DNA of 64,000 nucleotides, from the NCBI RefSeq assembly GCF_003991875.1, contig NZ_CP031423.1, forward strand, positions 2,418,001 to 2,482,000, given 5' to 3'. Within the stretch, counting starts at the first letter, position 1. Each line of letters begins with the position of its first letter. Origin of the DNA: Microbacterium lemovicicum (GTDB taxonomy: Bacteria; Actinomycetota; Actinomycetes; Actinomycetales; Microbacteriaceae). The position numbers were made by a program, and so were the translations under genes. Shown piece by piece: positions 24,626-33,124 of the stretch. Below the pieces are notes generated by a model. It saw only the letters and a program-made list of their open reading frames with translations. It had not been told where the DNA came from and made no database searches.

Positions 24626-25818
24626 GACAGCTCCTCGACCCTGACGGCCAGCCGATCGCGGTCATCCATCGTCGGCCGCCCGATGCCGGAGACGATCCGC
24701 CGTCCGGTGCCGTCGCGGGCGACGTGGATGACCCAGTGGATCGCGCTCACGACCTGGCGGGCGAGGGCGACCGCGTCGAGGCCGGCGAGGGCGCCGAGGG
24801 CCTCCAGCCGAGCCGGCACGTCGTCGAGTCCATTCGCATGCACCGTGCCGGCGCCGCCGTCATGCCCGGTGTTGAGCGCGGACAGCAGTTCGCGCACCTC
24901 GTCGCCGCGGCATTCCCCGACGACGAGCCGGTCGGGCCGCATCCGCAGCGCCTCCCGCACCAGACGGGCCAGTCCGATCGCACCCACGCCCTCGAGGTTG
25001 GGCTGACGCGCCTCGAGTCGCACGTGGTGCGGATGGTCGATGCGCAGCTCTGCGACGTCTTCGATCGTGACGATCCGCTCCTGGGCGGGAGCGGATGCGA
25101 GGAGCGCGGCGAGCAGGGTCGTCTTGCCCGCGCCGGCGGCTCCGGTGATGAGCACGTTCTCCCGCCGTTCGACGATCTCGCGCAGCCGCGCGCCGGTCGC
25201 CGTGGAGAACATGCCGCGGCGTTCGAGCCGGTCGAGATCGGCGGCGCCGAGGCGCGGCACCCGGATGGAGATCGCGGTCCCCTCTGCCGACACCGGCGGG
25301 AGGACCGCATGGACGCGCATGCCGCCGTCGAGCCGGACATCCACGCACGGGGTGGCGTCGTCGATGTGCCGGCCGCCCAGCGCGATCAGGGCGACCGCGA
25401 GCGCGCGCACCTCTTCTTCTCCGGCGCGCCACGCCTGCTGACGGACGGGTCCGTGACCCCGGTCGACGAAGAGCCCGGCGCCCCCGTTGACGAACAGGTC
25501 GGTGACGAGGTCATCGTCGAGGTAGCGACCGAGCGGCTCCAGCGCGGCGGGCCGGTCGACGGCGACCCGAAGCGGGACCTCCGGCTTCGGCTCCGTGGCG
25601 GCCGGTACGAACGCGGGTGCACGCGGGCTGTCCGGCGATGCCGTGTTCGGCTGCTGCGCGACCGCCGGCTCCGTCGGAGCCATTCCGGGCCGCGCAGCTG
25701 CCACCGTCGAACGGTCCTTGAGAGCCCCGTCACGGGCCGCGTCCCGCCGTCCCGCCGCCTGACGGCCGACCATCGGCGCGGCGGCGGCCCTCGGCGTGAC
25801 GACGAACGGCTCGGACAT
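24622..25818 (-). CDS. tadA: TadA/CpaF-family secretion ATPase
   Basis: Assembly ATPase of 398 residues. The N-terminal third is Pro/Ala-rich and variable. The catalytic part shows LFVNGGAGLFVDRG, then Walker A ITGAAGAGKTTLLAALL at about residue 220. Next are the Asp box IVTIEDVAELRID, Walker B RPDRLVVGECRGDE and the His box HANGLDD. It powers assembly of the Flp/TadE subunits encoded downstream. The 6C RNA gene lies about 107 bases upstream on the same strand. The ParA-like ssd/TadZ gene that precedes tadA in mycobacteria is absent. Confidence 0.9.
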   Translation of the reverse strand: MSEPFVVTPRAAAAPMVGRQAAGRRDAARDGALKDRSTVAAARPGMAPTEPAVAQQPNTASPDSPRAPAFVPAATEPKPEVPLRVAVDRPAALEPLGRYLDDDLVTDLFVNGGAGLFVDRGHGPVRQQAWRAGEEEVRALAVALIALGGRHIDDATPCVDVRLDGGMRVHAVLPPVSAEGTAISIRVPRLGAADLDRLERRGMFSTATGARLREIVERRENVLITGAAGAGKTTLLAALLASAPAQERIVTIEDVAELRIDHPHHVRLEARQPNLEGVGAIGLARLVREALRMRPDRLVVGECRGDEVRELLSALNTGHDGGAGTVHANGLDDVPARLEALGALAGLDAVALARQVVSAIHWVIHVARDGTGRRIVSGIGRPTMDDRDRLAVRVEELS

Positions 25819-25925
25819 GCCACGACGGTAGGCCGCAGCATCCGTCGGTCATCGAGCGCGGAAGCCGATTGGAGGACTGTCCGCACAAGCCCCCGCATGG
25901 GGAGGACGTCCGCACCGAACAGCGT

Positions 25926-26031
25926 GAAGAAGATAAGAGAAGGGCGGCATCCCATGGGGGGAATGGGATGCCGCCTCGTGCAGCGCCCCAGGGGGGTTGG
26001 GGGCTGCGATGCCAGAATCGAAGTTCGGCCG
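25926..26031 (-). ncRNA. 6C small RNA
   Basis: On the minus strand two hairpins have C-rich loops: the first pairs GCAGCCCC with GGGGCGCTGC around a loop holding CCCCCC (26008-25981), and the second pairs 13-bp arms (25975-25963 with 25955-25943) around a loop of TCCCCCC. A pyrimidine/T-rich tract (25942-25926) follows as a terminator. This is the defining layout of the actinobacterial 6C RNA (B11 in Mycobacterium tuberculosis), which sits next to the tad cluster there too. A full promoter precedes it. Targets are typically bound through the C loops pairing with G-rich mRNA. Confidence 0.85.
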
Positions 26032-26037
26032 GACCTG

Positions 26038-26066
26038 AGCATACGCAAGGCTCTGCGCCCATTCAA
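26038..26066 (-). promoter_or_regulatory. Promoter of the 6C RNA
   Basis: TTGAAT (26066-26061), exactly 17 bases, TATGCT (26043-26038). It is one of the best housekeeping-type promoters in the window. The start site is predicted near 26031. Confidence 0.75.
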
Positions 26067-26085
26067 ACGCATCCACCGGTTCTCA

Positions 26086-26097
26086 CCGATATATCGG
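26086..26097. promoter_or_regulatory. 12-bp perfect palindrome upstream of the 6C promoter
   Basis: CCGATATATCGG lies 20 bases upstream of the 6C -35 box and about 195 bases before acs. It is AT-richer than its surroundings, as expected for an operator. The protein that binds it is unknown; it could act on the 6C RNA, on acs, or both. Confidence 0.4.
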
Positions 26098-26292
26098 CAG
26101 TGTCGCAAAATGAACCACGGATGCTCCATTGAGCGACAGAGTCCACCCCGCGGATGCGGAACGTGTCGGCCCACACGATCCACCAACTAACGGAGGTAGC
26201 GCCGACGGTGCCCCGATGGCTGAATGGTGCTGTCGCGTCGGCCTCTCCGGACGGCGCGAATGACAGACGCACGGCCCGCAAAGGAGCGCCGC

Positions 26293-28263
26293 ATGAGCAG
26301 CAACATCGACCACCTTCTCACCGAGACGCGGCGCTTCGCGCCCGAGCCGGCCTTCGCCGCCGACGCGGTCGGCACCGCCGACCTCTACGCCCGCGCCGCC
26401 GAGGACCGTCTCGGGTTCTGGGGCGACCAGGCGCGCGAGCTGCTGCACTGGCACACGCCGTTCACCGAGGTTCTCGACTGGTCGAACCCGCCGTTCGCCT
26501 CCTGGTACGGCGACGGGGAGCTCAACGTCGCCTACAACTGCCTCGACCGTCACGTCGAGGCGGGCGACGGCGATCGGGTCGCGCTGCTGTGGGAGGGCGA
26601 GAACGGCGATGAGCGCCGGGTCACGTACGCCGAGCTGACCGATGAGGTCAAGCGCGTCGCGACCGTCCTGGAGGGCCTCGGCATCGGCGCGGGAGACCGC
26701 GTCGCCATCTACCTTCCGATGATCCCGGAGGCCGTGGCATCCATGCTTGCCGTCGCACGCATCGGCGCCATCCACTCGGTCGTCTTCGGCGGCTTCTCGG
26801 CCGACAGCCTGCGCGCGCGGATCGACGACGCCGGCGCCAAGCTCGTCATCACCGCCGACGGCGGCTACCGCAAGGGGAAGGTGTCGGCGCTGAAGCCCGC
26901 CGTCGACCAGGCCCTCGCCGACCGCAACGGCTCCGGCGTGCAGGAGAGCGTCGAGCACGTGCTGGTCGTGCGCCGCGGCGGCAACGAGGTGGAATGGACC
27001 GAGGGTCGCGACCTCTGGTGGCACGAGGCGGTGGCGGCGGCATCCGCCGATCACGAGGCTCAGCCGTTCCCGTCGGAGAACCCGCTCTTCATCCTCTACA
27101 CGTCAGGAACCACGGGGAAGCCGAAGGGCATCCTCCACACCTCCGGCGGCTACCTGACGCAGGCGGCCTTCACGAACCGCGTCGTGCACGACGTCCACCC
27201 CGAGACCGACGTCTACTGGTGCACGGCCGACATCGGCTGGGTCACCGGCCACACCTACGTCACCTATGGCCCGCTGGCCAACGGCGCCACCCAGGTGCTC
27301 TACGAGGGCACGCCCGACACCCCGCATCCGGGTCGGTGGTGGGAGATCATCCAGAAGTACGGCGTCTCCATCTTCTATACGGCGCCCACGGCGATCCGGT
27401 CGTTCATGAAGATCGGCCGCGACGTGCCCGGCGGCTTCGACCTGTCGTCCTTGCGCCTCCTCGGCTCGGTCGGAGAGCCCATCAACCCGGAGGCGTGGAT
27501 GTGGTACCGCGGCGTCATCGGCCACGACAGCACACCGATCATCGACACGTGGTGGCAGACCGAGACGGGCGCGATCATGATCTCGGCACTGCCCGGCGTG
27601 ACCGAGACGAAGCCCGGATCGGCGCAGGTTCCCATCCCCGGCATCTCCATCGACGTGGTGGATGACGCGGGTGAGCCCGTGGGCGAGGGCAACGGCGGAC
27701 TGCTCGTGGTCACCGAACCGTGGCCGTCGATGCTCCGCGGCATCTGGGGCGACCCCGAACGCTACGTCGAGACGTACTGGGAGAAGTTCGCCGCCCAGGG
27801 GTACTACTTCGCCGGCGACGGCGCGCGGCTGGACGACGACGGCGACGTCTGGCTGCTCGGACGCGTGGACGACGTCATGAACGTCTCGGGTCACCGTCTG
27901 TCCACGGCCGAGATCGAGTCGGCCCTCGTCGCGCACGAGGCGACCGCGGAAGCCGCCGTCGTCGGAGCGTCGGACGAGACCACCGGCCAGGCCGTCGCCG
28001 CGTTCGTCATCATCAAGCAGAGCTACCTGAAGGCGCACTCGCCCGAGGGCCTGGCCCAGACGCTGCGGCAGTGGGTCGGCGAGCAGATCGGCCCGATCGC
28101 CCGCCCCCGCGACGTCTACATCGTCGAGGAGCTGCCCAAGACCCGCTCCGGCAAGATCATGCGTCGCCTCCTGCGCGACGTCGCCGAGGGCCGGGAGGTC
28201 GGCGACACGACGACGCTGGCCGACACCGCGGTGATGAGCGTCATCTCGGCGCAGGTGCGCTGA
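26293..28263 (+). CDS. acs: Acetyl-CoA synthetase
   Basis: AMP-forming acetate:CoA ligase of 656 residues, making acetyl-CoA from acetate in the cytoplasm. The adenylation P-loop is ILYTSGTTGKPKG near residue 270. WWQTETGAIMIS and the hinge region GRVDDVMNVSGHRLSTAEIE follow. The regulatory/catalytic Lys is in PKTRSGKIMRRLLR near the C-terminus, the site acetylated in homologues. AAGGAG precedes ATG 26293 at good spacing; the longer upstream frame lacks homology. It is monocistronic, with a perfect hairpin after the stop. Confidence 0.95.
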   Translation: MSSNIDHLLTETRRFAPEPAFAADAVGTADLYARAAEDRLGFWGDQARELLHWHTPFTEVLDWSNPPFASWYGDGELNVAYNCLDRHVEAGDGDRVALLWEGENGDERRVTYAELTDEVKRVATVLEGLGIGAGDRVAIYLPMIPEAVASMLAVARIGAIHSVVFGGFSADSLRARIDDAGAKLVITADGGYRKGKVSALKPAVDQALADRNGSGVQESVEHVLVVRRGGNEVEWTEGRDLWWHEAVAAASADHEAQPFPSENPLFILYTSGTTGKPKGILHTSGGYLTQAAFTNRVVHDVHPETDVYWCTADIGWVTGHTYVTYGPLANGATQVLYEGTPDTPHPGRWWEIIQKYGVSIFYTAPTAIRSFMKIGRDVPGGFDLSSLRLLGSVGEPINPEAWMWYRGVIGHDSTPIIDTWWQTETGAIMISALPGVTETKPGSAQVPIPGISIDVVDDAGEPVGEGNGGLLVVTEPWPSMLRGIWGDPERYVETYWEKFAAQGYYFAGDGARLDDDGDVWLLGRVDDVMNVSGHRLSTAEIESALVAHEATAEAAVVGASDETTGQAVAAFVIIKQSYLKAHSPEGLAQTLRQWVGEQIGPIARPRDVYIVEELPKTRSGKIMRRLLRDVAEGREVGDTTTLADTAVMSVISAQVR

Positions 28264-28267
28264 CGAC

Positions 28268-28302
28268 GACGGATGCCGCGGCCCTGGGTCGCGGCATCCG
28301 TC
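28268..28302. terminator. Bidirectional hairpin terminator
   Basis: Perfect 13-bp stem GACGGATGCCGCG/CGCGGCATCCGTC with a 9-base loop, just after the acs stop and facing the convergent ridA-like gene. The stem is built on the GGATGCCGC word common in this genome. Confidence 0.7.
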
Positions 28303-28444
28303 ACCCGCGCCCGCACGCCCGCACGCCCGGCCTCCCATCGCCGAGACTGCATCGGGCCGTCGAGACGTAGGGTGAGCCCCTCTGTCTGGACGGCCGGGTG
28401 CAGTTTCGCGGTCACCGGCCGGGCGGGGCGGGCACGAAGGGGGG

Positions 28445-28912
28445 TCAGGCGAAGGAGAAGATGACCTCGACCTCGACGGGGCTGTCGAGCGGCAGCACCG
28501 GAACGCCGACGGCCGAGCGGGCGTGGCGGCCCTCGTCGCCGAAGATCTCACCGAGGAGGTCGCTGGCGCCGTTGATGACTCCGGGCTGTCCGCTGAACTC
28601 GGGGACGGATGCCACGAAGCCGGTCACCTTCACCACACCGGTCAGCCGGTCGACGTCTCCGACGGCCGCCGCAGCAGCGGCGATCGCGTTCAGCGCGCAG
28701 AGGCGGGCGTACTCGCGGGCGTCGGACGGAGCCACCAGGCGGTGTCCGTCGCCGACCTTGCCGGTCGCGGGAAGCGCGCCGGAGACGAGCGGCAGCTGTC
28801 CGGCGGTGAAGACGAGATCGCCGTGCACCTTCGCGGGCACGTAGGAGCCGGCGGGTGTGGCGACGACCGGCAGGTCGATGCCCAGTGCGGCGAGACGGTC
28901 GGAGTTGCTCAT
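28445..28912 (-). CDS. RidA-family protein
   Basis: 155-residue protein of the RidA/YjgF fold. The core reads VHGDLVFTAGQLPLVSG, then CALNAIAAAAAAVGDVDRLTGVVKVTGFVAS (in pieces), and ends DSPVEVEVIFSF. The catalytic Arg of canonical RidA (in the R-x-x-V near the C-terminus) is not evident; the region reads HARSAVGVPVLPLDSPVEVE. It may therefore belong to a non-deaminase Rid subgroup. It lies 10 bases downstream of the DUF4177 gene on the same strand. This pair next to a penicillin-binding protein gene is a conserved actinobacterial arrangement. Confidence 0.82.
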   Translation of the reverse strand: MSNSDRLAALGIDLPVVATPAGSYVPAKVHGDLVFTAGQLPLVSGALPATGKVGDGHRLVAPSDAREYARLCALNAIAAAAAAVGDVDRLTGVVKVTGFVASVPEFSGQPGVINGASDLLGEIFGDEGRHARSAVGVPVLPLDSPVEVEVIFSFA

Positions 28913-28922
28913 CGTGCGGTCC

Positions 28923-29144
28923 TCACTGTCCGTCGAACTGGCGCGCGGCCTGAGCCGCAGCATCCAGTCCCGCGTTCTGCCGGGTGTCGTCTCCGCCGAC
29001 GGGGCGCTTGAGGTAGGCAACGAGGCCGCCCTCGGGACCCTGGACCACCTGGACCAGCTCCCACCCCTGCTTGCCCCAGTTGTTGAGGATGGCGGCGGTG
29101 TTGTGAATGAGCAGGGGCGTGGTGAGGTACTCCCACGTCGTCAT
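28923..29144 (-). CDS. DUF4177-type small protein, 73 aa
   Basis: Small soluble protein containing MTTWEYLTTPLLIHNT, then ILNNWGKQGWELVQVVQGPEGGLVAYLKRP. The W-E-Y opening and the GKQGWELVQV core are typical of DUF4177 proteins (a beta-alpha-beta mini-fold). Function is unknown. It is the first gene of a two-gene unit with the RidA-family gene and is divergent from ponA, with 126 bases between the starts. Confidence 0.8.
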   Translation of the reverse strand: MTTWEYLTTPLLIHNTAAILNNWGKQGWELVQVVQGPEGGLVAYLKRPVGGDDTRQNAGLDAAAQAARQFDGQ

Positions 29145-29258
29145 CTGGACTCCTCGGCGTGGCGGGCGGTCGACGGAAAGGGCGGCTGATCTGGGAAGAC
29201 GGTGACGCACGACCGTGTCCGGCCGCGCGTTCTCAAGGCTTCCCCCAGCTAACTCCCT

Positions 29259-29264
29259 TACGAT
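29259..29264 (+). promoter_or_regulatory. -10 element of the leaderless ponA promoter
   Basis: TACGAT ends exactly 6 bases before the ATG at 29271 and no Shine-Dalgarno precedes the start, so the mRNA is probably leaderless. Confidence 0.6.
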
Positions 29265-29270
29265 CAGCCT

Positions 29271-31970
29271 ATGCCTGATACCAAACGGACGGCCACCGGT
29301 GTGCTCGGCGGCATCGCCGGCCTCGTCGGCCTCAGCACGGTCGCCGGAGTGCTCATCGCGGCCACGGTGACCCCCGCGATCGCCGTGTCGGGCGCGGCGG
29401 CGTCGAGCGCCATCACGATGTTCGACAACCTGCCCAGCATCCTCGACATCGAGGACCTCCAGCTGCCGACCACGTTCTGGTACACCGACCCCGACGGCAA
29501 CCAGCAGGTCCTCGCGCAGTTCTACGACCAGAACCGCTCCCCCGTCGGCTTCGACGGCGTCGCGCCGGTGATGTACGACTCGATCCTCTCCAGCGAGGAC
29601 CCGCGCTACTACCAGCACGGCGGCATCGACCTCATCGGCACCTCGCGCGCCCTGCTGCAGAACGCCCGCGGCGGCGGCGAGACCCAGGGCGGATCCTCGA
29701 TCAGCCAGCAGTACGTCAAGAACATCCTCGTCCAGAACTGCGAGTCCAACGCGCAGGCCACCGAGACCCTCTCGCGCGATCAGGTGCTCGCGAACTGCTT
29801 CACCGACGCGACCAACGCCACCGGCGCAGAGGGCATCCAGCGCAAGCTGCAGGAGATGCGCTACGCCATCGCCCTCGAGCAGAAGTACTCCAAGACGGAG
29901 ATCCTTCTCGGCTATCTGAACATCGCCAACTTCGGCGGGACGACGTACGGCATCGACGCCGCGGCGCGCCACTACTTCGGCGTCGCCGCGAAGGACCTCA
30001 GCCTCGCTCAGGCCGCGACCCTCGCCGGGATCGTGCAGAATCCGAACACGTACCGCATCGACAAAGCCGGCGGCTCGATCTCCGGCAACGACGGCACCCT
30101 GTTCAACAAGGCGCCGGACGGATCCATCGACGACGTCGATCTGCGGTCGATCTCCGGGCTCACTGCACTCCTGGACGACGGCACCATCACCCAGGAGCAG
30201 TATCTGGCGGCGGCCGACGGCTACAGCGCGACGAAGAGCCGGCAGCTCTACGTGCTCAGCCGCCTGCTCGACGACGGCAAGATCACCCGCGACGCCTACG
30301 TCGCTGCGGCGATCGAACCGATCACCCCCAACATCCAGCCCGCCAACACCGGCTGCATCACGGCGCAGGGTTCCGCCTACTTCTGCCAGTACGTGAAGTC
30401 GATCATCAAGACGGATCCCGCCTTCGGCGAGACGCAGGAGGACCGCGACAAGGCCCTCCAGCGCGGTGGTCTGAACGTGTATACGACGATCGACATGCGT
30501 GTGCAGTGGCCCGCTGAGCAGATCATGAAGGACCGCGCCCCGTCCTCGGTCGAGGGCATGAAGTTCGGTGCGACGTCGGTGAGCCTCGAGGCCTCCACAG
30601 GGCGCATCCTGTCGATCACCCAGAACACCTCCTTCAACGAGACCGCCGCGGCCGAGACCGATCCCAACCTCACGTCGATCGTCTACGCCGGAACGCTGAA
30701 GAACGGCAACTCGCGAGGCTTCGGCGCGGGGTCGACGTTCAAGATCTTCACGCTCGTCGACTGGCTCGAGAAGGGTCATTCCCTCAACGAGCGCGTCGAC
30801 GGCCGCTATCGCGTGATCGACAAGATCCCGAACAGCTGCACCGGCGACTGGATCAACTACACGGATGAGAAGGTCCTGAACTTCGACAAGGCGCCCGGCT
30901 ACTACGGCACGCCCATGCAGTTCACGCGCGACTCGCTCAACTCGGGCTACCTCGCCATGGCCTCGGAGCTCGACCTCTGCGACATCGGCAAGGTGGCCAA
31001 CAAGATGGGCGTCACCAACGCCGACGGCACCGACCTCAACATGGGCGTCGCGACCTCGGTGATCGGCATCCAGTACGTCTCGCCCATGGCGATGGCGGGC
31101 GCCTACGCGACCGTGGCCAACAACGGCGTCTACTGCCAGCCGAAGGCCATCGACCGCATCGTCGACAAGGACGGCAACGAGAAGCCGCTCCCCGCCACCA
31201 CGTGCACCCAGGTGATCGATCCGAAGGTGGCCGCGGCCGCGTCATCCGCGCTCCAGGGCGTCATGCAGCGCGGCGGCACGGGCAGCCAGGCGAACCCCGG
31301 CGACGGCACGCCGCTGCTGGGCAAGACCGGCACGCACGAGCAGTGGAACACCTGGATGATCGAGTCCAGCAACAAGGTCGCGACGGCCACCTGGGTCGGA
31401 AACTCCGAGGGCACCGCGGACGTTTTTGCTCGGTCCTACAAGGGAACGAAGCTCTCCCAGCTCCGCTTCGGCATCGCCGAGGGCGTGCAGAGCGTCGTCG
31501 ACTCGATCTACGGCGGCGACGACTTCCCGGATGTGGACTCGAGCTTCACCCGCCAGCGGTTCGACGACCTGCCGAACGTGATCGGCCAGTCCATCGACCA
31601 GGCGACCTCGACGCTGCGCAACGCCGGCTTCGACGTCACCGTGGGTGACGCGATCGACTCGGCGGAGCCGGAGGGCACCATCGCGGCGCAGGAGCCGGGA
31701 GCCGGACGCGCGGTGGCAGGCTCGAACATCACGATCAGCCCCAGCAACGGCCAGGGCGCCACCGTGCCCGGCGTGACCGGGGAGCTGCAGAAGGCGGTGA
31801 GCGACCTGCGCTCCGCGGGCTTCGGCAACGTCCAACCCGGCACATGCACCGTCGATCCGAACGCCGAGGGCAACAAGAAGATCGCCACGGGCACGAACCC
31901 GGCCAGCGGCACGGCGGTCAGCAAGAGCGCCGCCATCACGGTCGACTACTCGTCGAAGACCTGTCCGTGA
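29271..31970 (+). CDS. ponA: Class A penicillin-binding protein with PASTA domains
   Basis: Bifunctional cell-wall synthase of 899 residues that polymerises and cross-links peptidoglycan. One N-terminal membrane helix (about 8-38) is followed by a GT51 domain: catalytic Glu in SSEDPRYYQHGGID, then GGSSISQQYVKN. The transpeptidase has the nucleophile Ser in GAGSTFKIF (about residue 485), the SxN motif in RDSLNSGY and the KTG motif in LGKTGTHEQW. Two PASTA repeats (about 765-830 and 832-899) end the protein, as in mycobacterial PonA2. Two Cys in the last repeat may form a disulfide. The stop overlaps the next gene's GTG. Confidence 0.94.
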   Translation: MPDTKRTATGVLGGIAGLVGLSTVAGVLIAATVTPAIAVSGAAASSAITMFDNLPSILDIEDLQLPTTFWYTDPDGNQQVLAQFYDQNRSPVGFDGVAPVMYDSILSSEDPRYYQHGGIDLIGTSRALLQNARGGGETQGGSSISQQYVKNILVQNCESNAQATETLSRDQVLANCFTDATNATGAEGIQRKLQEMRYAIALEQKYSKTEILLGYLNIANFGGTTYGIDAAARHYFGVAAKDLSLAQAATLAGIVQNPNTYRIDKAGGSISGNDGTLFNKAPDGSIDDVDLRSISGLTALLDDGTITQEQYLAAADGYSATKSRQLYVLSRLLDDGKITRDAYVAAAIEPITPNIQPANTGCITAQGSAYFCQYVKSIIKTDPAFGETQEDRDKALQRGGLNVYTTIDMRVQWPAEQIMKDRAPSSVEGMKFGATSVSLEASTGRILSITQNTSFNETAAAETDPNLTSIVYAGTLKNGNSRGFGAGSTFKIFTLVDWLEKGHSLNERVDGRYRVIDKIPNSCTGDWINYTDEKVLNFDKAPGYYGTPMQFTRDSLNSGYLAMASELDLCDIGKVANKMGVTNADGTDLNMGVATSVIGIQYVSPMAMAGAYATVANNGVYCQPKAIDRIVDKDGNEKPLPATTCTQVIDPKVAAAASSALQGVMQRGGTGSQANPGDGTPLLGKTGTHEQWNTWMIESSNKVATATWVGNSEGTADVFARSYKGTKLSQLRFGIAEGVQSVVDSIYGGDDFPDVDSSFTRQRFDDLPNVIGQSIDQATSTLRNAGFDVTVGDAIDSAEPEGTIAAQEPGAGRAVAGSNITISPSNGQGATVPGVTGELQKAVSDLRSAGFGNVQPGTCTVDPNAEGNKKIATGTNPASGTAVSKSAAITVDYSSKTCP

Positions 31971-32911
31971 CCCGGGGCGGTCGAGGACACGCGCCCCGAC
32001 CCGCCCGCTCCCTGCTGACCGCCACGGCGGCGCTGGGAGCGGCGGGCGCGGCCGCGGGCATCTGGGGCGTCGGCATCGAGCGGCACCTCTTCACCACCCG
32101 CGTGCACTCGCTGCACGTGCTGCCCCGTGGTGCACGACCGCTCCGCGTGCTGCACCTCTCCGACGCGCACATGGCCCCGTGGCAGCGACGCAAGCAGCGA
32201 TGGATCGCCGGCCTCGCCGCCTACCGTCCCGACCTCGTCATCAACACCGGCGACAACCTCGGGCACCGCGACGGGCTGAAGGGCATCCGTGCCGCATTCG
32301 ATCCGTTCCGCGGCGTTCCCGGATTCTTCGTGCACGGGTCCAACGACACGGCTGCGCCCGCTCCGCGCAACCCCTTCCTCTACTTCACCGGTCCGTCGGG
32401 AGCCGTCCACAAGCCGGAGCCTCTCGACACTCCTGCGCTGGATTCGTACCTGACCGACGACCTCGGCTGGACGGACCTCAACAACGCCGCCAGCACCGTC
32501 TCCGTCGGCGACCTGTCGGTCGCGGGCTTCGGCGTGAACGACGCCCACCGCGACTGGGACGACCTCGACGCCCTCCCCGCCCTGGTGCGCGCACTGCCCG
32601 ACACGGACCTTCACCTCGGCGTGACGCACGCGCCGTACCGCCGCGTGCTCGACTCCTTCACCGACCTGGGCGCCGACGTGCTCTTCGGCGGGCACACGCA
32701 CGGCGGGCAGGTGCGCATCCCCGGCTACGGCGCCATCGTCGCCAACTGCGACATCCCGCTGAAGCAGGCGCGCGGTCTCAGCGAGTGGTCGCACGACGGT
32801 CGCACGGTGCCGCTGAACGTCAGCGCCGGCCTCGGCCACTCGATCTATGCGCCGGTGCGTTTCGCCTGCCGGCCGGAGGCCTCCGTCATCACCCTGCTCC
32901 CCCGCCGATGA
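31967..32911 (+). CDS. Membrane-anchored metallophosphoesterase
   Basis: 314 residues. An N-terminal hydrophobic segment (about 16-35) is followed by a calcineurin-like phosphoesterase domain with its metal motifs in order: LSDAHMAPW, NTGDNLGHRDG, HGSNDT in place of the usual GNHD, THAPYRR and FGGHTHGGQ. GTG 31967 overlaps the ponA stop (GTGA), so it is co-translated with the wall synthase. The same pair occurs as Rv3682-Rv3683. Substrate is unknown; the Asn-Asp version of the GNHD motif is a family variant. Confidence 0.87.
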   Translation: MTRGGRGHAPRPARSLLTATAALGAAGAAAGIWGVGIERHLFTTRVHSLHVLPRGARPLRVLHLSDAHMAPWQRRKQRWIAGLAAYRPDLVINTGDNLGHRDGLKGIRAAFDPFRGVPGFFVHGSNDTAAPAPRNPFLYFTGPSGAVHKPEPLDTPALDSYLTDDLGWTDLNNAASTVSVGDLSVAGFGVNDAHRDWDDLDALPALVRALPDTDLHLGVTHAPYRRVLDSFTDLGADVLFGGHTHGGQVRIPGYGAIVANCDIPLKQARGLSEWSHDGRTVPLNVSAGLGHSIYAPVRFACRPEASVITLLPRR

Positions 32912-32955
32912 GGTCTCGGATGCGGCGCCGGTTCGGCGCACGCCCTTGGATCGGG

Positions 32956-32961
32956 TAGACT
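32956..32961 (+). promoter_or_regulatory. -10 element for tRNA-Pro
   Basis: TAGACT lies 13 bases before the mature tRNA 5' end. No strong -35 is visible. Confidence 0.45.
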
Positions 32962-32974
32962 CGGGGGGTTGCCA

Positions 32975-33048
32975 CGGGGTGTGGCGCAGCTTGGTAGCGC
33001 GCGTCGTTCGGGACGACGAGGCCGCAGGTTCAAATCCTGTCACCCCGA
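32975..33048 (+). tRNA. tRNA-Pro (anticodon CGG)
   Basis: A 74-base cloverleaf with acceptor CGGGGTG/CACCCCG, D arm GCGCAGCTTGGTAGCGC, anticodon arm CGTCG-TTCGGGA-CGACG (anticodon CGG, reading CCG), T arm GCAGGTTCAAATCCTGT and discriminator A. C at position 1 is typical of tRNA-Pro. CCA is not encoded. Confidence 0.96.
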
Positions 33049-33057
33049 CAGCACAGA

Positions 33058-33090
33058 GGCTCCACCCGGCACATCCGGGTGGAGCCTTTT
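33058..33090 (+). terminator. Rho-independent terminator after tRNA-Pro
   Basis: Perfect 12-bp stem GGCTCCACCCGG/CCGGGTGGAGCC, loop CACAT, followed by TTTT. This is the clearest intrinsic terminator in the window. Confidence 0.92.
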
Positions 33091-33124
33091 CCACAGGAGC
33101 CTCGACTCGACGAACGGGAACATC

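Noticed and set aside
25849-26076. A 75-codon minus-strand open frame
   Set aside because: It lies across the 6C RNA hairpins and their terminator; its peptide has no features, and the RNA explains the conservation signals.
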